Shown piece after piece: positions 11,557 to 19,176 of a stretch of 32,711 nt of DNA. Position 1 is the first letter of the stretch. The number at the start of each line of letters is the position of its first letter. The stretch comes from a virus. The notes beneath the pieces were generated by a model. It ran no database searches. It had not been told where the DNA came from and worked only from the letters and a program-made list of their open reading frames with translations. A program made the translations under genes and the position numbers. Location: the IMG/VR virus record IMGVR_UViG_3300046463_000589, positions 1 to 32,711 of that record, one strand, 5' to 3'.

Positions 11557-12717
11557 TTACGGGCTCATCTGCCAGGTCACCACCCAGTCGTTCTCGGTGA
11601 TCTCGTGCCGGATCGACCGGAGTTTGGCGGTGATCGAGATCCTCGAGCCGCCCCCGGCGGGCTGGAAGTTGAACGTGTACGGGACGCCGAAGTCTGCGGC
11701 GAGCACGACCGGGAACAGGTTGGCGGGGTCTCGGAGCGGCCGGATCACGATCTGCTTGAGCCGGTAGGCACTGAGCCCGTTCAGTGACGTGGCGATCGAC
11801 GCGGCGACGGTCTGTGCGGCGCCCTGCGTAGTGGCGGCGGTGCTCCGTGCGAACGGCCGTGTGCCAAACTTGCCGCTCGGGTAGTTCGACCCGACGTTGG
11901 CGGTGACGGTGTTCGGCTGGTTCTGTGTCCACGGGCCAGACGGGCCGGTCGCGGCGGTCAGCTGGACTTGCGTGTACCAGTAGCCGCCGCCGACTCCGAC
12001 GTCTGGGGTGACGAACGGGAGCTCGCCGGCGTTGTCTCCGAACGTGCCGCCGGACGAGCCGATGGCAGTGAACATCGCGTGGGTCGACAGCACGCCCGTC
12101 CTGTCCTGGTAGAGCACTTGCGCCTGTCCGTTCGCGACCTCCTGCATCGCCGAGAGCACGTCGACGCCCTGGTACACCTGCCCGGCTGTTAGCAGCTGCG
12201 ATCCGGCGGCGAACGACCGTGTCCCGGTGGGCCAGCCGCCCGCGTTGGCGAGGTCGGTGAGCCTGGCTACCGCGGTAGTGGAGATGTACGCGCTCGAGAC
12301 AATGTTGGTGAACGAGAGTGCGCCGAAGCTCTCGATGCAGTTGGCTTTGACGATGGCGTCCTTGTCGAGCGTCCAGTCGGGCACCCAGTCCTCGGCCTGC
12401 ATCTGGATCTGTTGGTAGGCGGTGGCGGTCGTCGGGTAGTAGCAGGTGACCCGGGCCGGGCGGGCGGGCACCATGTTCGCGTTCGTCGTCGGGTCGTAGG
12501 TGCGTGTTCGGCTGTTGAGCGTGAACTGACAGGTGCCGGGGCTGACGGTCTGGAACTCGTCGTTGCGGCCGCGCTCCCACACGAGCCCGGAGGCGAACCG
12601 CACGTCGCCGGTGACGTCGGTGTAGGACGGGGAGGCGGCGTTCCAGTTCGACGTGAAGTCGACCTCGACCTTGACGAACGCCGACCCGGCGTTCTTTAGC
12701 GGCTGGACGGCGGCCAT
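11557..12717 (-). CDS. Minor tail protein
   Basis: The 386-aa protein directly follows the tape measure gene (TAG then ATG with no gap). Its start (VKVEVDFTSNWNAASPSYTD followed by VTGDVRFASGLVWERGRNDE) is the TDVTxxV...GR pattern of distal tail proteins of actinobacterial siphoviruses, followed by CQFTLNSRTRTYDPTTN, in which such proteins carry a TLDNxxRxFDP block. The rest alternates beta strands. It probably forms part of the distal tail or tail-tip hub at the tape-measure end. An Arg-rich 548-codon frame overlaps it on the same strand but is a shadow. Confidence 0.8.
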   Translation of the reverse strand: MAAVQPLKNAGSAFVKVEVDFTSNWNAASPSYTDVTGDVRFASGLVWERGRNDEFQTVSPGTCQFTLNSRTRTYDPTTNANMVPARPARVTCYYPTTATAYQQIQMQAEDWVPDWTLDKDAIVKANCIESFGALSFTNIVSSAYISTTAVARLTDLANAGGWPTGTRSFAAGSQLLTAGQVYQGVDVLSAMQEVANGQAQVLYQDRTGVLSTHAMFTAIGSSGGTFGDNAGELPFVTPDVGVGGGYWYTQVQLTAATGPSGPWTQNQPNTVTANVGSNYPSGKFGTRPFARSTAATTQGAAQTVAASIATSLNGLSAYRLKQIVIRPLRDPANLFPVVLAADFGVPYTFNFQPAGGGSRISITAKLRSIRHEITENDWVVTWQMSP

Positions 12718-15700
12718 CTAGCGCGGCAGCCCGGGGCTGCCCCACCGTGTCTGTTCCCCGAGGTAGTTCTGTACGGAGCGGCCGACGACGCGCCCGTCGA
12801 GCTCGACGGTGGTGTGGAGTTGGATCGGCATGCCGCCGCGGGCCGGGATCACCGTTTCGTTTTTGTGAAGCATGGCGAGCCCGTCGGCGAGCGCGACGCC
12901 GCCGCGGGCGAAGTGGACGGCGTGCGAGGTGAGCTGCTCGACGAGCGAACCGTGGGTGTTGGCGCCGGTGCCGGAGCCGCCGAGGCTCGAGGCGATCAGC
13001 CCGCCGAGTTCCTGGCCGCCCTGCGGCAGCCGGGATGCCGCCTGCATCCAGGAGATCTGCTGGCCGGGCGTGCCGGGCTCGAACGTGATGCCGGGGTAGT
13101 TCTTCTTCCATGCGTCGAGCATCTTCGAGTCGACGATGCCGCCGGACGCGCGCCATAGCCCGCGACGGAGCGAGACGCCGCCGACCCTGGTTGCCCGGAT
13201 AGCCGCCCTTGCTTGCGCCCCTGGCCCGAGCAGCCCGGCGAGAGCGGTGCCGATCGGAGTCTCGTTTCGGTCTGCCCCATAGTCATTGAGGTACATCGCT
13301 GCTGCCCGGTACTCGGGTACGTCCGGGAGTCCGGTCGTCAGGTTCAGTTTCGGGTTCTTCCCGAGTTTCGGGAGCACCGGTCCGCCGTCCTGGAAGTGCC
13401 CAAACCAGTTCAGGTGGTTGAGCGCTGGCAGGCCGATCTTGCGGGTGGCCGACGACTTGAGTACGTACTCGCCGTTGTGGAGCATCGCGAGCCCGGCCTT
13501 CGTCTTGCCGCCCTCGGCGTGGTGGGGCATGCTGCCTGCGCTCGTCGACGGTAGCGCGGAACTGGCGCCGGTCAGGTTGTTGATCGCCGAGATCAACTCC
13601 TGCATCGACTTGTTCAGGTCGCCCATCGCTCCGACGAACAAGGTCTGGGATGCGTTCCAGTCCGACCCGGCCTCGACGGTGCCAGGCGTGATGCCGTACT
13701 TCTTGAACAGAGCGTTGATCTTCGCTCGGATGGCCTTGACCTGCGCCTCGGTCTTCGCCCCAGCCGCCTGACGCTCGAGCCCAGCCAGTTGCTTCTCGAA
13801 GTCGTCCTTGTCGGCTTTCTGGCGTTCGGCGAGCGTCGCGGCGTTGGCGTCGATCTGCGCCTGAACCTTCGCGTCCGCGATCGCCTTTGCCGCATCATCT
13901 ATGGCCTGTTGATCGGCGGCGAGTCGCTTCTGGTAGTCCTCCGGCGTCTCGCCCGATGTTGGCCCGGCGCTGGTGTCGGCCTGTAGTTGAGCCTGCGCGG
14001 AGGCGAGCGCCTGCTGGCGCTGGGCTGCCGCAGCCGCATCCTGCTGCGCTTTCTGCGCGTCCTGCTCCGCCTTGAGTTTCTTCGCGAGCGCCCTGGTCTT
14101 CGGCGAGCCGCCTCCGGCGGTGTCGAACGCCCCCGCAGCCGCCGACGTAAACGACGACATGCTCGACGCAAGATCGGTCTTAGCTTTGGCGAGCGCGATC
14201 TTGGCGGCGCGGATCGCGCCCTCGATGATCGTGATGACGGCGTTCCCCATCGTGGACGCAACAGAGTTGGTGACGCTTTGGATGCCGACGCCGACGCTCG
14301 TCATCATGTCCGCACCGATGCCTTTGAACAGCGGCGAAACGGAGTGGACCTGAGCCCGGGCGCGAATAGCGACCTCAGCAGCAGCGGCGACCTGAGCAGC
14401 AGCGGCCTGTACGGCGCCAACAGTGCTCGAGATTCCGCCAGCCAGACTCATCCCGATCGAGACACCCACGCTGCGAGCCGCGCCTGCCACCTTCCCAACA
14501 GATGCAGCGACCGTGGATACAACACCGCTGATCGACTTGCCCGCGTCCGCGACGACCTTCCCGGCCCCGGCGAGGAACCCAGAGTGCGCCCTCTGTCCAG
14601 CCGTGATGTTCGACCTGACCAGCGACTCGAGGTTGGCAAGGAACCCTTCCTTGCCGAGCAGTTTCGCCTCGGCAACGATCTTTTTGCTGCCGATCAAACT
14701 CGCCGACTTGTTGTAGCGGATCTCCAGGTTCGACGCTGCCGCCGCCAGGCGGGCGAGCGTGATCGCGGACAGCGCAGCCTTCGGGTCGCTCTCCCTCAAA
14801 CTCTGCGCCATGTTCCGGGCAGCAGTGCTGATCCGACCAAGTTGCTGCTCCGACCTGCCGATGTTGCTGCCGAAATCAAGGTTGCGTTTCAGTCCTTCGA
14901 CGGCGGCGATCGGGTGGGCGACAGTCCGGGCGAACGCGTCGAACGTCCCCGAGATCGACTGCGTGCCCTGCCCGAGCGGACCGAAGTTCGATAGGAGTTT
15001 CCCGTAGGAGGCGTTGAGGCCGTCCAGTTTGCTCTTTAGCCGCGTCGTAGTCTGCTCGTGCTTGTCCTGCGCTGCATCGACAGCGGCGCCGGCGGACTTG
15101 ACGGCATCCTGCGCGGTAGCGACATCGTTCTGCGCCTGCTTGTAATCGCGCCACGCCTGAGCACCGACACGGGTCTTCTGCGTCCCGGCAGCCAGCACCT
15201 CGTGCCACGCCCTCGTCTTCTGGGCGAGCGAGTCCTGCGTGTTTCCGAGCGCGATCTCCTGGTTCGACAGTTCCCGCTGCGCCGTCGTGATGTTCGGCGT
15301 CAGGTTCTTCAAGTCCCGGATCGTCGCGAGCATGTCGCGGAACTTTGAGTTCGCGTTCGCGACCTGGTTCTCGACGTTGATGAACGCCCGGCCAAGGATG
15401 TAAGCGGCACCGGCGAGTATGACCATCGCGGCGGCGAGCTCGGGGTTCAGCACCATCAGTTTGAGCGCGCCCGACACCTGGCCGATCGCGGAGAACAACT
15501 TGCCGAACACGATCAGGATCGGGCCCACGGCGGCAGCGACCGTAGCCAGAATCCCGATCCATTTCTTTGTTGCCGGTGACAGTTGGTTGAACCAGTTGAG
15601 TGCCCGCGTCAGGGCGTCCACTACGCGATTGAGCATCGGCAAGAGAGCCGAGCCGAGCTTCTCGCCGATATTCTCGATCTGCGCCCGAAACTGCGCCATG

Positions 15701-16404
15701 CCACCGGCGGCAGTAGAGGCATAGGCGGCCGCCTGCCCGTGCAGTCGCTGCGTGACCTCGGCAATGACCTGGTTGCCCGTCGCCAACTTGTCGGCGAGTT
15801 TGGCCGTAACCTTCTCCTGCTCGGTCGCCGCATCTCCTGTTTTCTTATGCGCCGCCTTAAGCGCGTCCATCGCGGTCGTAACCGGGATGACATTGATGCC
15901 GAGTTGCTTGACGGCACGGGCGCTGCCGGTCATCGCCTGCGACAACATCTGTGACGACTGCTCGAGGCTGATGTGCTTGAACCGAGCGAGGTCTTCGGCG
16001 ACCGCCAGATCCCTGACCGACTTCGTGCTCGATTGCGTGGCGACAACGAGACGTGCGAGTCCGCCCTGGAGCTCGATGTTGGTGAAGCCGAGCGCACGGC
16101 CGCGTTGCTCCGCTCCCTGGAGACTCTTGTCCATTCCCTTGACGGACAGCCCCGACGATTTAACCGCGGCGTTGAACTTCGCCATCGACGCTTCGGAGTC
16201 GAGCGCCATCTTGGTTATGACGACGCCGACGCCGACGATCGGCAGGGTGACACTCTTGGTCAGCGTCTTTCCGAACGACGTCATGCTTCTGCCGGTCTTT
16301 TCCATCCGGCCTGCGAACGTCGTCGCCGCACTCGAAGAGCGAGTCAGCGCACGCTCAAGTCCGGCGGTATCGCCGGTGATGACGACCTCAAGTTTGCGCG
16401 GCAC
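12718..16404 (-). CDS. Tape measure protein
   Basis: At 1228 aa this is the largest gene, placed right after the tail assembly chaperones as is usual. Residues 1-70 (VVITGDTAGLERALTRSSSA to LPIVGVGVVITKMALD) match the N-terminus of phage minor-tail tape-measure proteins. Hydrophobic segments occur at about 283-305 (WIGILATVAAAVGPILIVFG) and 320-340, a possible membrane-insertion region. Long helical, Ala/Gln-rich coiled-coil stretches follow (about 780-920). The C-terminal part repeats GGxxxxGLAMLH blocks (HAEGGKTKAGLAMLHNGEYV and ARGGVALADGLAMLHKNETV). GTG start at 16404 with GAGGGGGTGAG upstream. By the usual 0.15 nm per residue it implies a tail of roughly 180 nm. Confidence 0.92.
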   Translation of the reverse strand: MPRKLEVVITGDTAGLERALTRSSSAATTFAGRMEKTGRSMTSFGKTLTKSVTLPIVGVGVVITKMALDSEASMAKFNAAVKSSGLSVKGMDKSLQGAEQRGRALGFTNIELQGGLARLVVATQSSTKSVRDLAVAEDLARFKHISLEQSSQMLSQAMTGSARAVKQLGINVIPVTTAMDALKAAHKKTGDAATEQEKVTAKLADKLATGNQVIAEVTQRLHGQAAAYASTAAGGMAQFRAQIENIGEKLGSALLPMLNRVVDALTRALNWFNQLSPATKKWIGILATVAAAVGPILIVFGKLFSAIGQVSGALKLMVLNPELAAAMVILAGAAYILGRAFINVENQVANANSKFRDMLATIRDLKNLTPNITTAQRELSNQEIALGNTQDSLAQKTRAWHEVLAAGTQKTRVGAQAWRDYKQAQNDVATAQDAVKSAGAAVDAAQDKHEQTTTRLKSKLDGLNASYGKLLSNFGPLGQGTQSISGTFDAFARTVAHPIAAVEGLKRNLDFGSNIGRSEQQLGRISTAARNMAQSLRESDPKAALSAITLARLAAAASNLEIRYNKSASLIGSKKIVAEAKLLGKEGFLANLESLVRSNITAGQRAHSGFLAGAGKVVADAGKSISGVVSTVAASVGKVAGAARSVGVSIGMSLAGGISSTVGAVQAAAAQVAAAAEVAIRARAQVHSVSPLFKGIGADMMTSVGVGIQSVTNSVASTMGNAVITIIEGAIRAAKIALAKAKTDLASSMSSFTSAAAGAFDTAGGGSPKTRALAKKLKAEQDAQKAQQDAAAAAQRQQALASAQAQLQADTSAGPTSGETPEDYQKRLAADQQAIDDAAKAIADAKVQAQIDANAATLAERQKADKDDFEKQLAGLERQAAGAKTEAQVKAIRAKINALFKKYGITPGTVEAGSDWNASQTLFVGAMGDLNKSMQELISAINNLTGASSALPSTSAGSMPHHAEGGKTKAGLAMLHNGEYVLKSSATRKIGLPALNHLNWFGHFQDGGPVLPKLGKNPKLNLTTGLPDVPEYRAAAMYLNDYGADRNETPIGTALAGLLGPGAQARAAIRATRVGGVSLRRGLWRASGGIVDSKMLDAWKKNYPGITFEPGTPGQQISWMQAASRLPQGGQELGGLIASSLGGSGTGANTHGSLVEQLTSHAVHFARGGVALADGLAMLHKNETVIPARGGMPIQLHTTVELDGRVVGRSVQNYLGEQTRWGSPGLPR

Positions 16405-16415
16405 GACTCACCCCC

Positions 16416-16936
16416 TCACGGCTTCATAAAGTCCCAGCAGGCGTTCAACTGCTGCGGAGACATGTCGGCGATGTCCGACGGGCTCACCCCGCAGAAGTGC
16501 CCAAGTGAGGGAGACCAGTAAGACTCTGGTCGCTCACCGGGAGGACCGAAACGGTGCTCGAACTGTCGCCAGAAGATCCGATCCTGCCGGAGTCTCTTGG
16601 CTCGGGCTCGCTGGCGGTCTCGGTCGGTTGCGCCGGGGGGAGAGCATCATCCTCCACAGCCACCACGCCCTCGTCCTCGTCGTCCTCGAGCGTCACCGAC
16701 CCGGCCGGGGCGTCCCAGAGCAAATCCTCCGCGCCTTCCTTGCCTTCGCGCTCCATAACGACGACGGCGAGCGCTACGACCATGTCGTTGTCGCCGGCCT
16801 GGAACGCCTCCATGAACTCTCCGGCTCGAAGCCCGGTCATCTTCTTGATCCTGTGCAACTCCCGGTTCGAAAAGAACGTGATGTCGGCCGGGTACTCGCC
16901 GTCCAACCCGGGAACGTCTGTAACAACTAGCTTCAC
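16416..16936 (-). CDS. Tail assembly chaperone, frameshifted long form
   Basis: The upstream chaperone frame runs to the slippery run C CCC CCG (16640-16634), where a -1 shift enters a second frame that ends at 16416. I join 16936-16634 with 16634-16416, which gives 173 aa. The -1 frame contains IFWRQFEHRFGPPGERPESY, then WSPSLGHFCGVSPSDIADMS and a C-terminus ending WDFMKP, the aromatic, helical style seen in the second half of such proteins, and it has no start codon of its own in a sensible place. As in lambda gpG/gpGT, both forms should assist tape-measure folding and tube assembly. Confidence 0.75.
16484..16936 (-). CDS. Tail assembly chaperone, short form
   Basis: GTG start at 16936 follows AAGGAGGAAGCG. 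The 150-aa product begins VKLVVTDVPGLDGEYPADIT, then a helical domain (REL HRIKKMTGL, EFMEAFQAGDNDMVVALAVV) typical of phage tail assembly chaperones lying before the tape measure gene. The C-terminal third is acidic and low-complexity (EDDEDEGVVAVEDDALPPAQ), the region where the slippery site lies. Most ribosomes should make this form; a minority shift frame. The helical part and position make the call fairly secure. Confidence 0.85.
   Translation of the reverse strand: MKLVVTDVPGLDGEYPADITFFSNRELHRIKKMTGLRAGEFMEAFQAGDNDMVVALAVVVMEREGKEGAEDLLWDAPAGSVTLEDDEDEGVVAVEDDALPPAQPTETASEPEPRDSGRIGSSGDSSSTVSVLPVSDQSLTGLPHLGTSAG
16634..16640 (-). other. Programmed -1 frameshift slippery site
   Basis: On the minus strand the codons read CTC CCC CCG, offering a C CCC CCG heptamer on which P-site pairing is preserved after a -1 slip and A-site pairing is mostly preserved. 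The -1 frame has a stop just upstream (within GGATGATGC), so the switch has to occur at or after this point, and it then stays open for 72 codons to 16416. Conserved frameshifting of this kind is well documented in siphovirus tail chaperones. Confidence 0.7.
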
Positions 16937-16953
16937 CGCTTCCTCCTTGTCCT

Positions 16954-17313
16954 TTAGAACCCGGCCTCGCTGCCGAGCCTGTCCAGCATCAAATCGAGCC
17001 GGGCGACGACCGCTTCCTCCTTGTCGCCGAGGGCTTTCATCAGGTACCACATCTGATGCTTTCCGTAGTCCGGCCGCATCCCTGTGGTCTTGCGGTACCG
17101 CTGTTCCACTACCGCCGTCGACCCGCGGACACGCGGACGGAAGCCGCCCGCCGAGCGTGGCGAGATGTGCATAAAACCGGCGGCGGCCTCCTGCCTGACG
17201 ATCAGGGCGGCCGCCGACAGTTCCCGCTGAATATCGCGGCGTAGTTGCTTGTCGATCTGGCCGAACGCCCGAACGAGCTCGTTCAGCCCCTCGACCTTGA
17301 CCGCCCCTGCCAT
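16954..17313 (-). CDS. HK97 gp10-like head-tail/tail protein
   Basis: The 119-aa protein begins VKVEGLNELVRAFGQIDKQL then RRDIQRELSAAALIVRQEAA, the helix pattern of HK97-gp10-like proteins, which function at the head-tail junction or tail terminator. Residues 55-75 are basic (FRPRVRGSTAVVEQRYRKT) and the C-terminus is a charged helix. In many phages this gene precedes the tail tube gene; here it follows it, just before the chaperones. ATG 17313 lacks a clear ribosome site and probably depends on coupling, as the upstream stop lies 5 nt away. Confidence 0.7.
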   Translation of the reverse strand: MAGAVKVEGLNELVRAFGQIDKQLRRDIQRELSAAALIVRQEAAAGFMHISPRSAGGFRPRVRGSTAVVEQRYRKTTGMRPDYGKHQMWYLMKALGDKEEAVVARLDLMLDRLGSEAGF

Positions 17314-17317
17314 CGGG

Positions 17318-17728
17318 CTACGTGGTCGCCATGACGACGGCGCCGGTGCAGGTAAACTTGACCTGCGTGTCGGAGCGGTCGCCGACCTTGCCGCTGAGCG
17401 GCATGTAGTCCATCAGGAGCGCGGTGGCGGTGAACGACGGGTTCGTCGTCGAGACGGTCGTGTTGACCGGGACGATCTTGACGGTGAAGCCGGTGCTCGA
17501 CAGCAGCGGCCACAAGGTGGCGTTCACCTTCGCCGAGGCGAAGTCCTGCAGGAACGTCACGGTGATCGTGTCCGAGCGGAGCCCGACAGCGTGCTGCGTT
17601 GCGGTTGCGCCCATGGCGGTGATGTCGACGTCGTTCTGGGAGATAGCCACCTCGACTGAGTCGACGTGGTCGGTCAGGTCAACGGCGTTCACCGTCACCT
17701 GCGCGTTGGTCAAAATAACGACTCCCAC
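17318..17728 (-). CDS. Major tail tube protein
   Basis: A 136-aa beta-rich protein: TVNAVDLTDHVDSVEV (residues 12-27), DSDTITVTFLQDF around 52-63, KVNATLWPLL, TNPSFTATALLMDYMPLSGK and VGDRSD. These suit the lambda gpV/tail-tube fold, and position between the terminator and chaperone genes agrees. A second copy of this domain forms the C-terminus of the 386-aa protein at 19177-20337, sharing FLQDF, KVNA, SGFTV, TNPxF, YxPLSGKVGDR. The GTG start at 17728 has a GAGGAAGGGG site, suited to high expression, and a hairpin lies just upstream. Confidence 0.8.
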   Translation of the reverse strand: MGVVILTNAQVTVNAVDLTDHVDSVEVAISQNDVDITAMGATATQHAVGLRSDTITVTFLQDFASAKVNATLWPLLSSTGFTVKIVPVNTTVSTTNPSFTATALLMDYMPLSGKVGDRSDTQVKFTCTGAVVMATT

Positions 17729-17754
17729 TTTGGCCCCTTCCTCTAGGTTGTGCC

Positions 17755-17770
17755 GCCCCAGAGTTGGGGC
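17755..17770 (-). other. Hairpin before the tail tube gene
   Basis: A perfect 6-bp stem (GCCCCA, 17755-17760, with TGGGGC, 17765-17770) and 4-base loop lies in the 60-nt gap between the tail terminator and tail tube genes, 27 nt before the tube start codon. There is no T-run, so it is not a typical terminator. It could stabilise the 5' end of a processed mRNA for an abundant protein or be a weak attenuator. Confidence 0.4.
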
Positions 17771-17788
17771 TGGCTTACTGCGCTGCGA

Positions 17789-18214
17789 CTAGGCGCCGCA
17801 GATGACGTACACGTCCCACTCCGCGCCGAGCACGGATGAGCCGTCGGAGCGCACGTACTCCTGGTAGGCGCGGCACTCCCTTACGTCCAGGTCGGAGCAC
17901 GCCCCGCCTAGAGTCTTGTCGGTCTCGATCGCGTCCTGCACCGATGACGCGGTGCCGGTGCCGATCATCTCGTCGAGCAACTTCTGCGCCCCGATGTCGG
18001 AGACGGCGCCGACGAAACCGAACACGACCATGTACCAGTTCGTACTCCCGCCGCCCATCGCCTGCCCGTACTCCACAGCGACGTCGCTGGACGGACGCAC
18101 CCAGAGCGTCGGCGGCGTCGGGTTCGCGAGCACATAAGCCGACACCTGCTCGACCCCGGCGACAGCCTGGAGGTTAGCGGCGAGACCAGCGCGGATCGCG
18201 GCAAGCGAAGTCAC
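17789..18214 (-). CDS. Tail terminator protein
   Basis: GTG 18214 overlaps the connector's stop (GTGA). The 141-aa product has an N-terminal helix (LAAIRAGLAANLQAVAGVEQ), TLWVRPSSDVAVEYGQAMGG (34-53), a strand-rich core (NWYMVVFGFVGAVSDIG), a helix (AQKLLDEMIG) and C-terminal strands (RAYQEYVR, GAEWDVYV). This is the order found in siphovirus tail terminators (gpU-like), which cap the tube and join it to the head. The gene order connector, terminator, tail tube supports the call. A longer frame to 18406 is Arg-rich noise. Confidence 0.7.
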   Translation of the reverse strand: MTSLAAIRAGLAANLQAVAGVEQVSAYVLANPTPPTLWVRPSSDVAVEYGQAMGGGSTNWYMVVFGFVGAVSDIGAQKLLDEMIGTGTASSVQDAIETDKTLGGACSDLDVRECRAYQEYVRSDGSSVLGAEWDVYVICGA

Positions 18215-18816
18215 CCGCTCGGACGCTCGCGTATGTAGTCCGAGAGCAGAAACTTGACGGACGGATCTGTGACGGCCAGCCGAGTGACGGCGCCGACGTC
18301 GAGTCCGATCGCGACGATGCCGAACGGCGCCTCCCGAGCTCGGCGGAGCAGCTGCGTGGCGAGGATCGTGACGGCCTCGACGATCGCGCCCGGCACCGCC
18401 GCCCATCCGAACTTGCCGGTCACTTCAACTGAACGCGGCCACGGCGGTAGCGCCCTCCCCCACACGAGGTTGACGGTCGCGCGCGTCCACGGCCTGCCGT
18501 CCGAGTCAGCGTTGTTCGGCTCGAGCACGAACCACTGATTCAGCGTCCACGCCTCCTCATAAACGCCGTCGCCGTTCCGGTCGACCTTCAAACTCGTGAG
18601 CGTTATGAGGTCGTCGATCAGACAGGTGCTGCCCGTCTGCGGCGTGTAATGCCTGACCTGCGTGGCGTCACTGTCGGCGTAGAACCTTCGATTGCACGCG
18701 CCCTCGATTCCGCGCGAAGCAGCCTCGATCGCGGCGGTCACGTCGTCTTCCGCGAACGTGGTGCCGGTGAGCTCGAGCGTGGCTTTGAGTTGTTCGTTGG
18801 TGAGGTAGACGGTCAC
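18211..18816 (-). CDS. Head-tail connector (gp6-like adaptor)
   Basis: The 201-aa protein starts MTVYLTNEQLKATLELTGTT then AEDDVTAAIEAASRGIEGAC, the N-terminal helices of the head-tail connector family (HK97 gp6/SPP1 gp15-like) that form a ring under the portal. It continues with a beta part (LTSLKVDRNGDGVYEEAW, WPRSVEVTGKFGWAAVP) and a helical part (IVEAVTILATQLLRRAREAP). GTG 18816 overlaps the upstream stop (GTGA). Start and neighbours are consistent, so this is one of the firmer structural calls. Confidence 0.8.
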   Translation of the reverse strand: MTVYLTNEQLKATLELTGTTFAEDDVTAAIEAASRGIEGACNRRFYADSDATQVRHYTPQTGSTCLIDDLITLTSLKVDRNGDGVYEEAWTLNQWFVLEPNNADSDGRPWTRATVNLVWGRALPPWPRSVEVTGKFGWAAVPGAIVEAVTILATQLLRRAREAPFGIVAIGLDVGAVTRLAVTDPSVKFLLSDYIRERPSG

Positions 18817-19166
18817 GCGCCCTCCGGGGTGATCCTGACGAGGATGTAGGAGTCGTTCGGGAACGTCTGGATGCCGCCGCCCTGGTAGGTGACCTGCCAG
18901 TCGGCGAGGTAGAGGCCGGAGACGCTCGTGTTCCCGGCGATCCAGGCGTAGGACACCTTGCCCTTCGAGCCGTCGACGCCGGTGCCGTTCTGGTCGTTCG
19001 ACGCCGCCGCGTCGATGACGGGCGTGCCGCTGCCGTTGATCGGGGCGACACGGAACTTGACGGTGGCGTTCTGGAGGTTGACGGCCGCCCCGGTTGAGTC
19101 TTCGAGCGTCGTATGGATGATGCTGGTCGTGTCACCGACACGGAGAAAGAAGTCTGCTACTGGCAT
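18813..19166 (-). CDS. BppU-like N-terminal domain protein, 117 aa
   Basis: All of the protein is one beta-sandwich-like domain: FFLRVGDTTSIIHTTLEDST (residues 5-24), AVNLQNATVKFRVAP (27-41), VSYAWIAGNTSVSGLYLADW (71-90), VTYQGGGIQTFPND, YILVRITPE. This pattern matches the N-terminal domain of the phage baseplate upper protein (BppU), often found in virion surface or adhesin-anchoring proteins. It lies between the connector and the tail-tube fusion. ATG 19166 was chosen; a GTG lies one codon earlier. It may connect the adhesins to the virion. Confidence 0.65.
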   Translation of the reverse strand: MPVADFFLRVGDTTSIIHTTLEDSTGAAVNLQNATVKFRVAPINGSGTPVIDAAASNDQNGTGVDGSKGKVSYAWIAGNTSVSGLYLADWQVTYQGGGIQTFPNDSYILVRITPEGA

Positions 19167-19176
19167 CACGGCCCTT

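Noticed and set aside
10388-11787. Plus-strand Pro-rich and Ala/Arg-rich frames
   Set aside because: They mirror the Gly runs of the fibre gene on the other strand.
11510-13156. 548-codon minus-strand frame overlapping the minor tail and tape measure genes
   Set aside because: Its product is Arg-rich and low-complexity, typical of a shifted frame of GC-rich coding DNA; the two overlapping genes have clear families.
16484-17050. Longer chaperone start at 17050
   Set aside because: The added residues overlap the gp10-like gene by 97 nt; the AAGGAGGAAGCG site marks GTG 16936 as the start.
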